From: Macrotrachela quadricornifera
Lineage: Eukaryota > Rotifera > Eurotatoria > Philodinida > Philodinidae
Assembly (NCBI GenBank): GCA_022393335.1
Contig: JAJEKB010021191.1
Coordinates: 1,822,604-1,886,603 of the forward strand
DNA: 64,000 nucleotides
Direction: 5' to 3'
Below are positions 1 to 12,991 of this stretch, one piece after another. The notes below the pieces were generated by a model. That model saw only the letters and a list, made by a program, of their open reading frames with translations, did not search any database and was not told the DNA's origin. Position 1 is the first letter of the stretch. Every line of letters begins with the position of its first letter. The translations under genes and the position numbers were made by a program.

Positions 1-710
1 TTTGGACACGGCATGACCAACTGTAAAAAGATTTTGCACAGAATACCATTTCAACCAGAGGAACAGGACATTTTAGGATACTCGAAAAAGACTGACAGAA
101 TGTGTAAAATGAAGAACAGTTATATGAATGAAAATATCCATCGAATGAAGAAGGCAACAAGTGAGATAAAATTCCATTTCTCATAACTTATATAATTTAT
201 ATATAAAAAGAAGGAATTTTGTCTTTTTTTTCTGTTTTTTATACATTCGGACATCGCATGAGGTAGTGGTGTCAAGCTTTTCATAACATACTCATAGGTC
301 CCGAGGAGGATCGAGAGGGGTAAGGATAACTGGCGGGAGAATTGGGGTGAAACTTCACACAGGTTATGATACGTTCCAATCTTTACGAATCTTTCAGAAA
401 CATCAGAGCATTTGCTGCAATTTTTAGAATATCCACCTCCTACTGTCACTTTTTTTGCATTGAGTATTAGTATAAAGTTTGGCAATAGGCATTAATTAAG
501 TGAAAGACACTCACACCCCACATTATTTGCTGAATTATCCGATTTAAGAATGGTTGTGAGTGTATGCACGGCGGGGACATGTAGTAATAATAGATGAAAA
601 TGTCATAAGCAAGCCTTCTACATGTCTTCTGTCGTTTCCTGACACGCTAAGTTTTCATCATGGATATTTCCCGAGCAACGCCGAGTACTATCACTAGTTT
701 AACTTATAAT
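1..710. other. window edge, no supported gene
   Basis: This is the downstream flank of the minus-strand helicase gene. A 121-codon minus-strand open frame (120-485) exists, but it shows no recognisable motif and does not look like the missing C-terminal helicase domain. I looked here for a further exon carrying the usual sequence after motif VI and did not find one. Confidence 0.4.
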
Positions 711-3700
711 TTAAAAAAAAGTTTTTTTTAATTTACCGGGTGGATAATCATATAAAGCATAGTATTCACCAGGTTGTGTTCGACCAAGACGACCAAGTCG
801 TTGTTTTCTTGTAGATTCAGCAGATTTTGTTTCTTGTAATTCAGTTCTTTCTAATTCTAAACTATAAACTGGCATATTAATTACACCAGTATCAAGAACA
901 TATTTTAAACATGGAAATGTTAATGATGTTTCAGCAACTGTTGTAGAGAAAAAGACACTTCCTTGTTCAATATATTTTTGTTGATCAATAGCCGATTGAG
1001 ATTGTATAAGAGGATAGGCAACAATAGCACCTTTTGTTATTTTTTTTAATAATTGACAATTTTCATGTGTATCTTGAGTTGAATTAACAAAACATAATAT
1101 TTGATCATGTCGAGTACGTTGACTATAGAGTTGTTGGACAAGATCAAGAAGATTTTCATTAGGTACAGGATGAACAGTAACTGGATAAAGTGTTGATAAT
1201 GATACGAGATCAAATGTAGCTAATGAACAACCAGGAATTTTTTTATATAATGTTGGAACTGATGCATCTAAAGTAGCAGATGATATAATTACTTTCATTT
1301 TTCTTTTCAATTGTGGATCTAATTTTAATAATCGTGCAAATAAAGCTAAACATAAATCAATATTAATTGAACGTTCATGAACTTCATCAATAAAAAATAT
1401 AACAGATTTTTTTACATTTGTTTTATCTGTTATAAAATTTTTATCATTTAATAAGCGTTCTTTTAATAAACCATCAGTTAAATAAAGAATTTTTCCTTGT
1501 ATATTATTCTCAGCACCACTTACTGCCCAACCACTAATATCATCATTGACCATAGAATTTACACGTTTAGATATTAAAGTACATGGTAAACGTCGAGGTT
1601 GTGTAACAATAATCTTATCATAACCAGCAGCAACTAATAAAGCAGGTAGAAGTGTAGACTTACCTAATAAAAAAAAGTACCATTTATTTATTCAAAGTTT
1701 CTATTCTGATATATTCTTTAAGAAAATATTACTTACCAGAACCTGTTGCTGTTTCAATAGTTATTACTGTATTAGTTTCAATCTTGTTTAGAAGATCTAA
1801 TGATGCATTGAATAAAGGTAATTGTGCCAAAAAACAATGATAAAAAATCATTAAACATTGTAATAGAGAACAAATCATTTGAAAATGTTTCAATTCATAT
1901 CCTTTATAATCCTTATTATTTTTTAATATATTTTTTATATTTTCAATATGTTTATTTAATGTTAAAATTGATTCTTTTGTTGGAATAGTTTTACTTGATT
2001 TTTGTTGTAAGAAAATATGTTCATGAATAAATTCATTAAGAGCATTTTGTTTTATTAATTCAATATCAGATGAAAATGTTTCTTTTTTTATATAATCATT
2101 GGTTAAGTCAGTAATATCTTTTCGAAATTGTTGTGATGAATTTTGAATACAACGATCAATAAGATTTTTTAATTTATCATTAATATAATTATTAAAATCT
2201 TCAATATAACCATCATATTTTTGATTAATTAATTTAATTATTGAATTGTAATAAGGTTTCCAATGGATAGAATTTGTTCGATCTACTTGACGAATTGTTC
2301 TTAATAAAAATTCTTTATTTCTATTTGTTCGTTGTTTATAATAAGCTTGAGTTGATTGAACTTGTTGAACTAAATTTTCTATTCCATCAAAAATATTTTT
2401 CATTTCTTTATGATGAATAGGAAAACCACGAAGAATTATTTTTCTAATATAATCATGATCAAATTCAATTAATGGTACACTATCTTTAAAATATTCTTTT
2501 AATGAATAATCTAATTTTTTCAATGTATTTATAATTAAATTGAATTTTAAAAGTGTATCTTGATTAGATTTTGGAATTGTATATTCAAGAGTAGATATAT
2601 TTTTCGCAGTTTGTTTAATTAATTTTTCTTGTTCAGTTTTTGTATTTAATTCATATTGCAAATTTTCTAATTGATCCATTGTAGCATTCAATGTTACTTG
2701 GCTGATTGCATCTTGTTCACTTGAATGTTTTAGTTGTTCGTCAAATTGATTTTGTAATGAAGTTAACTTTTCTTGTAATTGTTTATTTTCCATTTCTAGA
2801 GCAACTTTAGCTTGTTGGGTTGCATCATCTTGTTTAGAACGATTACTTGTTTCGGAAACGTGATTAACTTCTAACTTTTCTGATACATTTGTAGATTCAT
2901 CTATGCGTTTATCAATGAAATCATTAAGATTTGGTACTGGTATATCAATAGTAGGATTAGGTTCAACTATTGGCAATACGACATTGTCTAGAAAAATAAG
3001 ATATATGATATATCAAAATTATAGGTCTTCTATACAATACAGAAAAAAAAATTAAATTCATCAGATACTCGGATATATAAATTAAATAATTAGCTCTCTT
3101 TTGAAATAATTTCCTTGACTGTAGTCAGAGTCTTAATCCTGAAATTGACAGTGTGTTTGTGTGTTTGTCTGCATTGCTGATATGGTTCGTTTTATTCAAC
3201 CAATCAAAATGCATCCTCGATAGAACTCATAAATACTCAAGTGGTGTACTATGGGGATACGTTTGAGTGCTCCACTACTATATTATAGAGGTATCCTGGA
3301 GTTCTCAAGTACTATATTAGGAGGGTACCCTTAGGAGCGTAACTTGTTTACTATGGGGATACTCTTAGACTTCAGCTGCTATACTATAGGTACCCTTGTG
3401 TCCTTAATCTCTATACGTGGGGCGTGCCCTTGTTCCCTTATTTGTCGTTAGAGTGTAAATCTCGAAATTGGTTGTATGTTTCTCCGTATGGGAGACTGCA
3501 GCTAATCAGATTTCGGAACTGTAATATTATTAATCTTTTTGTTTATAGGATAAAATGGTAGAAAATTTTGATATATCCCATAGAAAGAATGAATCTCTCT
3601 TTTTACCTTGTGTAGTTGTTGCTTGAGAATCATTGTTCAAAAGATCATTTAAGTTCCAAGTACCTAAATTATTGACTGATACACTGGAATATGTTTTATC

Positions 3701-5497
3701 ATCATCATCATCTCCATCATCCGTTCCATTTTCATTTGTTGATGAATCAGCCCCTAATTCTGTTGGATTATTTAATTCATCATCTGTTGTTGTAATACTT
3801 GATCCAGTTGTTGATTTTGATCCAGTCAATTGTTCTAATCGTTTAGTTGATAATGGTATTGGATTAAAATTATTAATCATTTTAAAATTATCTAATACTT
3901 TAATTATATTTTGATCATTTGGTGTATTTGCAATTAATTTTGGTATCCATCGTATAAAACCTAAGATTGTTTTATCATTATTTGTTAATGTAAATGTATA
4001 TAGATTACATTTAATAATTTTATTTCCATTATAATCAAGATCAAAATTACAATTAATATCGACATATCGTCGTCTATAATTCATAGCATCATCTAATAGA
4101 GTATTTCTTTTTGAATCACACGTATACCAACAATTTAGTTTTATTTGAAATTTACTATTATACTCAGATGGAAGAATTTTGGAATCTAATGATGGAATAT
4201 CTGTTTGAGATGTTTGTTTTGTATCATATTTAACAAACATTAATTGCCAAACACAATGAAGATCAAAATTAGCTACACTCGATCCACGACATCGAATCCA
4301 TGCTGAACTATCTTGATTTGATGGATTTGGTTCTTGATTTTTACCACTACGTAGAAGTATTAGAAGGTTTACATTATATGTACCTTGTCGAACACTCAAA
4401 TAGGTTGTTGGATTAAATGATTGATTATTTCTTTCTGCTATTAAAGCATTAGATAAAGTATTATGTTCACTCATAGTAAATTCTTCCCATTCATGTCCTT
4501 TGACTGGTTTATATTCCCAAATACAATTATTTGGTGTTCGATCATGACAATCTAGAATAGGTTCAGTGGGTAAAGGAACATATAATGTATTCATATATGT
4601 CGTTATGAGATAATCATTAAAGAAATCTTGTATTGCTTGATGATTTTTACCATTTTGTACTGGCGTTTCACCAAGTTGATTTCTTAAAAAATAATTTGCT
4701 CCTTTACTAATTAAATATTTGACAGTTTCCAAATTATTGTTAAAACATGCGGCATGTAATGCTGTGGAAGCAAACTTGGGATCAGGATTGTACGGTAGAG
4801 TACGAGTGTTCTCTCGATTCGTATCACTATCATTTATCAAAGCAAAAGCCATTTCACTTTCATTTCGAGCATTTACAGAACATCCACTTGTTTCAACTAA
4901 ATGTCGAACTAAACGAAGATGATCATTTTTTGCAGCTGAATATAATAATGTTGTACCCCAAAAGCCTAGCTTATCTTTATATTCTGGATAACGTGTGAGA
5001 AATTTATCAACTGTTTGTAAATCTCCATTCAGTGAAGCTGGATAAGCTCGTACAGCTAATAATAAACCATTTAAATTATGTTTAAATGAGTATAGAATAT
5101 TAGCTGTGATCATTTCAGTGAATACTTGATTTTCAGAATCGAAATGATATTGATGTAAATGTTGTTCAACATACTTACAACATGGAGTTGATAATTGTGG
5201 TAACCAATTTCTTAATATATTTCGAATATCATTAGTTAATGTATCTAATAAATCATTTTCTTCTTGATCAACTGTAAATGTGTTCACATTGTTATTCTGA
5301 ATTGAATTATTGAGTAATGGATTATCAGTGATAAGATTGTTTGGATTAACTGAAGCTTGGATTGTAGTCGTAGCATTGGACGGATGTGTCTCTGATGTAG
5401 TTCCTTGTTTGTTTTTCAATGTTCTCAAAACATCATCGATCTTTTCAATGATTGAACTCAAACATTGTTTTAATCTATCCTCATCAATAGGTTCCAT
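711..5497 (-). CDS. ankyrin / WWE-like / coiled-coil / DEAH-box helicase fusion protein, 3' end uncertain
   Basis: Three exons: 5497-3607, 2987-1737 and 1663 to about 737. Both introns (619 and 73 bp) are GT-AG and keep the frame. The 73-bp intron splits the Walker A codons (GSGKST, near residue 1048). Domains in order: ankyrin-type repeats at about 150-300 (TALHAACFNNNLETVKYLIS); a WWE-like module at about 325-385 (IWEY, then WEEF ten residues on, then a YNVNLLIL strand); a Ser/Asp-rich linker; a coiled coil at about 640-760; and a helicase core with motif I, DEVH (about 1140-1143), SAT (about 1176-1178), motif V (STTVAETSLT) and motif VI (QRLGRLGR). WWE modules in known proteins bind ADP-ribose polymers, and DEAH proteins are RNA or DNA helicases. 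A role in sensing modified or foreign nucleic acid is inference only. The frame stops at 711, just after motif VI, without the usual HA2/OB region. A good donor at 737/736 suggests a further exon, so the gene is either truncated here or continues beyond the window. Confidence 0.8.
3235..3480. repeat. degenerate minisatellite, about 33-bp period, inside helicase intron
   Basis: Within the 619-bp intron of the helicase gene, a block beginning ACTAT or TACTATGGGGATAC recurs about every 32-36 bases roughly six times, with strong divergence between copies. It explains why this intron is much longer than the 73-bp intron next to it. Confidence 0.5.
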
Positions 5498-6900
5498 TAT
5501 ATTTGTTGAATAAAACTAAAAATAAATTTCAACATAATTTCATGCATAATTTGTTTGTAATTAGAGAGATCAAATCATACGATCTTAACAAAATCCTTTC
5601 TCTCCCGAGTGTCTCGAGAAAAACTCATCAAAAAAATTTCAAACTTTCAAAATTTATCCAAAGCTTTTCAGTACAATATTTTTCAAAATAAAGAAAAAAT
5701 ACGCATCTTAAAATAACTCTAGTATCCATAGGAAAACATTTCAGCTCTAGACGATATGTTATACTAGAGAAATGGAGATGATTGTGTAAGGTTGTGTGCT
5801 CTACTTCTATGGTATTCGATAGATTCTTCCAGTCTTCTCTTATACGTAAAAGTCATGTTGAAAGTCTGAAAACATTATCAACATATAGAGGGCATTTGAA
5901 ATTTTAATCTATAGAAAACTCTAAAATATGAAGCGTAAATTTCTTCTGATCATTTCGAAGATTAAGCTCACAAAATATCTTTTATTTTGTTAGTTCGACC
6001 TCTTCTATATCAGTGATGAGCGGCTTTCAAGAAATTACCGAGTTACCTTCGTCTGTTGGTTGTATTTTTCTTCAATGTATGCAGAATGAGAAGAAAAGAA
6101 AAATAAAACATTCTTTTATACTTTCTATATACGAAGTCGACAAATTGCACAATTGGTAGCAATTATTCCCCTTCAGACTGGAAAAAACCACGCACAAACC
6201 AGAAATTGATTATTTTCAGTGTGAGATTCGACAGAAGTGTTTACTTATGTTACTTTCAACAAAATCAATTTGAATACAACAAATTGGTTATTTTGATATT
6301 GGATCATATAGAACAGTAAATTTTCGATATGAATCATCAAAGTCTTGGAGCTGTTAAAATGACTTTTACTCAAATCGGTATTGATTAGTATTTTACTATT
6401 CTTCATTTTCAGTTTGATGTTCACATCCTCTTTCAATCATATTTTCTTTTATTTGGAGCAAGCTAAGATGACTAGATGACTTCTCTCACTCACCTTTAAC
6501 AACAGCAAAGCATGTGCGTTTTATTACATGAGTCATTTACAAACACCAAAAAAAAGTTGATCAACACATTTTTGTTCTGTTTCTCTTTGCTTTGGGCAGA
6601 CAAGATGTTTGCATACACTTTATTTGCGTATATGTTTTTTTCTTTCACGGAAAAAACCTCATACACATCGACTAATAACACAGTTTGTAGGCTACCTATA
6701 GTCAGGTTTTTTTCTCATTTCAACAATGCACACTGCAAAGTCAATGCCTTACATTCGAACGAATCTCACTCTGAGAAAATATAAATAATATTCCAACCTA
6801 TTGCCTATTTCAAAAAAAAGGACGGATGGGTGTTTTTGAATAATTTTTGATAGAAGAAGGATAGAGAGCTGCAGTTTTCATCATTGAAAAGAGAAGAATC
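5498..6900. other. intergenic, nothing recognised
   Basis: AT-rich sequence upstream of the helicase gene start. Only short open frames without motifs are present (for example 6245-6436 minus and 6512-6784 plus). No RNA gene, clear repeat or promoter motif was seen. Confidence 0.4.
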
Positions 6901-6911
6901 TCTGTCTTCAA

Positions 6912-7935
6912 AAATCAGATAAAAATGAAACAGTGCCATTTACGAGTTCCAGACGTCCCGGTTTTCGAGAATCATTGGTTTCTTCAAAACTAATTGAGAT
7001 CAAACTTACTGAAGTTATTTGTTCTTCATCGATTGTGACGAGGCGTCAAGCTGCAAATCAGGAGATGATCAATCAATTTATAGCTTATGCTCACAAAAAT
7101 TTGCCCCCATATAATACAACTGGATTCGTCCGCTCTATAAACACTACTCCTCACAGATATATAGTGTCGTCAACAATTGCACTCGATAATCATCTCCCCT
7201 CGTCGCTTTACCTTTGCTTAATGGACACATTAACGACAATATTCGGTCACATCTTTTTAAGGCGTCGGATGTGGTGATCATCTGCAGGAGTTCGGAATAG
7301 CTCACTAAATCCTTGGTCGAGTATGGGCATGATCATACTCTTGGTGACACAAGACTAGATATACCGAAGAAAACGATGGATCGCGTTTAGTCATTAGATA
7401 TATTTTTCAACAGACAGATGAAAGTAATCTCTCGTCGGTTATAGGATCGCATGCTGCTCGATGAATTTGACATCAATATTAGCGAACGAAATAACATCAT
7501 CCGCCTTATGTATCTCGCTCATAACCAACTCTCTGCCGAAGGTTTTCATTCAATGTTTCTATACACTTGGTGCGCCAGCGGCTACATAGACAACCATCCA
7601 CGATGTTGTAAACTTGTGACCGAAGTCTGTTTTTTCTTCGATGCAACAATATGCGCTGTGACTCCTTTTATCTGCTGCAGCTAGTGTGACAAACCGTTAT
7701 GTTTCAATCACTTTTTCCTTGATTGTCATTTTTGTTGATTCACTCAGATGAGAATTTTTTTAATGTGTAACAATATTAGATATGAAATGAAGAGTTCTGG
7801 ATACTCTGTGAACTGATGAACAGCCAATAGAAGCGGTACTGATAAGATATGGTCTATCTCTTAATCCACAACAGGTTGCACAAACAGTGCGTGAAGTTTT
7901 AAAAGATTTTCACCTGAATACTCTACTGTTCTCCA
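6912..7935 (+). pseudogene. decayed coding sequence of unknown origin
   Basis: This stretch is less AT-rich than its surroundings. It holds successive plus-strand open segments in different frames: 6933-7277, 7451-7684 and a segment near 7810-7920 that reads IRYGLSLNPQQVAQTVREVL. They are separated by stops and frame changes. The segments look like real protein in composition, but I do not recognise the family. It may be an old transposon or a dead host gene. No start codon or splice sites could be assigned with confidence. Confidence 0.3.
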
Positions 7936-10217
7936 AGAACGATCATTTCTCATTTCGGTCCCTTTTCGTATGCATCTTGAAAATTTGATATCTCGGGAAT
8001 AAAGGCGCGAGCGCACGAATTATCTTAAGATTTTTCATACCTTATTCAGATCTACCTATCGCCAAAAGATGGAACCTAAAGGACTTAAGCATCTGGGGAA
8101 GTTTCCTCGTTAGTGACATGAGTCCTTTTAGGGTTTTTCATATCTTACTGAGGTCTACTTTATACCAATAGCCAGAATTCAAAAGCGAGTTATTACTTGA
8201 ATAGGTGCTCTCATCAAACGTTGCAATTTTTGTTTATTATACCATCCTCACAAAATTCTTTCGGAACACATTCTGATAGGAAAAGGATATAATCTTTTTT
8301 ATGTTATACCATTTTATAACCTGGTTTGCGATTACAAATTCTTCAAAAACTAGGAATCCGTACAGGATTGCTTTTTTTTAAAAAGAAAGGATGCTGTATA
8401 GAAAATAGGAAAAATATACATATGTATATTTTCTTCTCAGAAGTCTAGCTATGTAAACTTGCAACTGAAAATGTTCGTTTGATAGAGTTAACTTCAACTG
8501 TTAGACTTTGCTTCGACATACACTGATGGCCAAAAGTTCCTTACTATCCTAAGTTTTATTGATATTTCAAGCTATTAGCTTGGAATTTTGATTGTACATA
8601 GGTAGTGAGAAACGCTGTTCCTTTTCTGAAAGAAGGAATGTCTATCGTTGTATGCTCGAGAATAAAATTCATTCCAAAGCCGTAGATGTTGTTCCTAGGA
8701 ATGGACGATTTTAATCTCAACAAAAAAGATATTTTACCGAACCTCAAAAAACCGTCAATTTTACCCAAGTCTAGTTTTTCCATCAGCAACATACTAGTTA
8801 CTTATCTCATGCTCGTATTATCTTAACTATTGCTCTACTATATAAACAAAAATTATACTAAAGACAAAATTTTTACGATGACGTCACATTTATCCTGCTC
8901 AACATGGAATATTTTTGAGAAAAGGGTACCGCATTTGAACCATTATTAAAATTCAATTATTGTTTACTAGCTTTTACTGGTATTTCGTAAATGGGTTATT
9001 GAAATTTAAGATATGATCTTTTCATAACGCTATAATAGCGATCCTAATGAAGTACTATTTTGAGAATAACTTCATGTAGATAAAAGGAAAAAAATTTCTT
9101 CTGTTTCCTACAGAAATATTATACAGGATAGTTTAAATAACATTTGAGAACGGATGTTGGAGTTCCATATTAAGATACATAAATAGTTTCAAAGTATGAT
9201 GACACATACTCTGATGAAGAAAACTGATTAATGCTTAGTGTATATATTTTAAGGATATAGAACAACGAACTTCTGAATGATGAAATATATTTTCTTATCT
9301 TTAGAAGTGTACTCTACAACGTGATATGAACAGTAATTTCGAATTCTAATGTAAATACTTATGTCTGAAGTATCGGATTACATAAAAAAAATCGATACAC
9401 AAATAATCAGACGTACTTACGATGAGAACTAACACTGAAATATATTGAAGTTGTTTCTATGTATCTTAGAAGCAAGTTATTTTACGTATTTATATTCAAT
9501 GAAATTAGTTGGTTTTTTCTAAGTAATGTTTGTTTACGTGAATCAACCAATCGTGCAATTTCATATACGTCATGATGAGTAAGACAGATGAATATTTTTC
9601 GTACACGCTATTTTCAACACGCTACACTGTATGATTTTATCTTTTTCGATTCTTTCCGCGATGTAAGAAAAAACTAAACGTATATATATGTATACGATAG
9701 TCTTTTTTTGTTGTTTTTTTCGTGAATATGGGCCCATATTTTGGATTAAGCGTATGCTTCGACTCTTTCGCGTTGTTCCTAGATATCTCATAGTTTTTTT
9801 TTATATAATATAGGTATAATAGAAAAAATAGTCGAAGTATAGGACAGATTAAAGAATTTTCCAAAAGTATAGGTTTTATAGGAGATATAGATCGAATCGG
9901 AACCCAGATTTATAACCCCCAATATTTCTGCATCTGAAATGTTTAAAGTTATTTTTTCATCACGATCAATCTTATACTTGAAGTGGTTTCAAAACAGCTG
10001 TCTAGATATATCGAAAGAAGATTATCTTTTTCGGTTTTTTCTTTATGGTAGCATATCATTTAATTGATGATATAGAGTTTTATTATTAGTTTTCGTGATA
10101 AAATATAAGAACGAGAGATGAATAATTTTTTCCTTGAAAATGGCATTCGAAATTGTACTGTAAAAGATAGTAGAAAATTTTTACATACCTTAGCTAGAAT
10201 CATTTTTTAAGCGATCT
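7936..10217. other. intergenic, AT-rich
   Basis: No supported gene. A short direct repeat (TTTTTCATA-CTTA, then TCTACCT or TCTACTT) occurs near 8031 and 8138. The short minus-strand open frames at 8556-8792 and 9570-9864 have no recognisable motif. Confidence 0.4.
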
Positions 10218-12297
10218 GAATTACTTCGTTTGTGGTCAGAGCTAGGACGAGTACAAGTACTGCAAGTAAAAGTATTTTACTTGTATCTCAAGACGTATAC
10301 TTTTGTACTTGTATAGAAGTTTAAAAAAGAAGAATTTTGGACATATATTCGAGATATGTGTACAACAAATTATAACAGTAAAGCAAAAAAATGTTAATGA
10401 ATTGTTAAAGACCACTGACATAATGCGAGATTACAACACAATTGGATATCAAAATATAATAACTGAAATTTGCACCCCAATATATTAATATATTCATTGC
10501 AGATAATCTGCAGATACCGTCTATGATATATTGACTTTTATAAAGATGATTTAAAATCAAAGATACAAAATAAGTTAAAAGAATAAGTTGATTAGAATAA
10601 ATGTGATTCAGCGAGAGAAACGCCCTTTTACTCAAGAGGGCACGCACATCATGTTCAATTGGAACCGTAGCTTCCTATTTCCGATTAAAAATGAAGCCAA
10701 TTAACACTTCAATCGTCACAGTTTTGAACACAGCAATGCATGTTGATTACTCTGATAATGCGTTTCCAAATTGCGACCACTTTGATTATTCAGTTATTGA
10801 AAAATTAGACTGAGTTGTGTTCTATTAATAATATAAATATATAAAAATCAGAATAAAAGAAATCCTAATACATATCAAACTATGGATACAAAAGTTACTT
10901 GGTCAACAATCGAAAAAGATTAAAGAGCTATTTCATATAATAATTAGTTGTACTGATTAAAACGTAAAAATCAAAATGGTACATTAATTTATATCTGTAC
11001 GTTCAAACAATGTACTCGTGCTATTACTTTAAAAAATAATGTAATTATAAAATCAAATGGTGAAGCACATAAACGTCATCCAAAATTACCAGAAAATGTT
11101 CAAAATGTATTTTGCGGCTTGAAATGTCGAATTTTAACTGATATAGATCAACCTATTAAAAAAATCTATGAAGAAGAAGTAAAAAAATTTGCAAAGCACA
11201 CAGCTGATCCCATGTATTCTATTGAGCGCCGCAAAAACGGATCAGCTGCTGTAGTACCAGTCTTCGAAACATGGAAATCAACGTTATATTCTATTCGCAA
11301 AACAACATTACCTCCAACGCCACTGTCAATATCGTCATTTAATATTCTTGAAGACATGTGTTGCAACAATATGAAAAAAGAATTTTTATTCTGTAATTCA
11401 CCATCATCAAACAAAGTTATAGCATTTGCATCAGAAGAAGAATTAAAATTGTTAAGCAGCAGTTCACATTGGAATGGTGACGGCACATTTCAAACATCAC
11501 CTGCATTATTTACTCAATCATATCATATTCTTGTTGTGAAAACAAATCTGAAGAATATTATCATGAATCACTTAAATCATTACTTGTTTATGCAACAAAA
11601 CGAAATATTACGTTAATTCCATCAACTATTTTAATAGATTTTGACCAAAGTATGATTAATGCGATTAACGATATATTTCGTCAATCATTAGTCAAAGGAT
11701 GCCATTTTCATTATGCTCAGAATATATGGAAAAAAGTTAAAAAATATAATTTAGTAGAATCATCAAAACAAGAAAATATTCGTCGACAAATAGCTAATAT
11801 TATTGCATTACCGTTAATACCTCCAAATGAAATAAATAATTGCATGGAAAATATTATTGATGAATTATGTAATTATGAGTCAAAATTAGGAAAACTAACT
11901 GATTATGTTATTAAAAATTATATTGATGATGTTCGATTTTCATCAACTATGTGGAATCATTTTGATACAATTGGTGAAAGACCACGTACCTTGCTTTGTT
12001 AATAAATGTTTTGTAAATTAAACTTTGTGATTATCTGCTTCCCAAATCGCGACTACTGAAGTATTTATTAGTTTAATTTTTGGTCGCAATTAAAACGTAG
12101 CCATTGGAACATACCAATGAAGTGAAAATAACGACAATCTTTCTAGTATTTTGAGTAACTATCAACACTTCAGCAAAGCTAAGCGACAAATTAGTCACCA
12201 TTAAAGACGTCTTTCCATCATTAAAATGTGAGTACCAAGTAGTTTTTGGAAAGTACAAGTACGAATACTGGCGTTCTAGCTCTGTTTGAAGTAATTC
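10218..12297 (+). mobile_element. degraded MULE-type DNA transposon with imperfect terminal inverted repeats
   Basis: The left end carries GAATTACTTC (10218-10227) followed by CAGAGCTAGGACG (10237-10249). The right end carries the inverted version: CGTTCTAGCTCTG (12272-12284), then GAAGTAATTC (12288-12297). Inside each terminus are AGTAC-rich subterminal repeats (near 10250-10320 and 12250-12270). Between them lies a broken transposase of the MULE family. The inverted AATTGCGACC stretches near 10767 and 12080 add further terminal symmetry. I could not identify a target-site duplication. Confidence 0.55.
10966..12002 (+). pseudogene. MULE transposase remnant with FLYWCH-like N-terminus
   Basis: Three blocks can be read. 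The first, 10966-11118, is a FLYWCH-like zinc-binding region (C-x4-C in YICTFKQC, then AHKRH). The second, 11119 to about 11545, includes HWNGDGTFQTSPALFTQSYH, which matches the first catalytic Asp block of MULE transposases (DGTF...P..F.Q.Y). The third, about 11564-12002, is in another frame and includes ILIDFDQSM followed by GCHFHYAQNIWKKVK, the second Asp block and the C/H block. The frame changes near 11550, apparently with loss of the residues normally found there. The protein then stops at 12002, where the C-terminal catalytic Glu region should follow. The gene is therefore dead. Confidence 0.75.
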
Positions 12298-12991
12298 GAA
12301 TGAATTCAATCATCCTTTTACTACTTTGATTAATACTTTTATCTAATACATAATTTGTCAAACATTCTTCCATCAGTGAACAGGATACATCTTAGTCTAG
12401 TTGTAATTCGAAAATCATCTTTTCACAATTCACACTGAGTGAGAACAGACTAAAATAAAATAAAACTTTTAACACTCCTGATCCGAATTACCACAGTTCA
12501 CTCTATATTTCATCTTAACATATATTGTCAAAATAATCATATTCAGGTACTGTATAAATGCATAGTCAAACATCGAAAAGATAATAAAGCGTGTTGCTTC
12601 AAGGATGATCTACTTGTCAATAGAAAGTTCATTCAAAACATTTATCATATTACAGATTTATATGAAGTCAATATCATAAAATAATAACAAGGTTGAATAA
12701 TTCATTGCTTATGTACGCGATACTTCAAGCAATCTAAATCTATAACTCATGGCTGTGTATATTTAACACTTCATTCAAGAATAAAATTGTAAAAAGCATA
12801 GATTTTTATACGTGATTTTTCATTGTTTGCCTGTATGAGTAGTATATTAATGTCGAGGAGACAAACAACTTAATTCTTAGATAAAGAACGCAAACTCGTG
12901 TTGCTTATCGAATATTGCTTGACAAACATCTTATCAGCAAGTAAGTGTCACATAACCATCCATTAACATTAATATTATCGTCATCTTCGAC
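12298..12991. other. intergenic upstream of kinase gene
   Basis: AT-rich 5' flank of the kinase gene. I see no open frame, no clear promoter motif and no repeat here. Confidence 0.4.

Noticed and set aside
3633..5513. Several plus-strand frames inside the helicase gene
   Set aside because: They overlap the ankyrin/WWE exon in antisense and have no motifs or independent start context.
8556..8792. 78-residue minus-strand frame
   Set aside because: No recognisable motif, no splice or neighbour support.
9570..9864. Overlapping lysine/tyrosine-rich minus-strand frames
   Set aside because: Low-complexity AT-rich frames without motifs, probably chance.
12073..12309. 78-residue minus-strand frame at the MULE right end
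   Set aside because: It overlaps the inverted terminal region of the element and has no motif.
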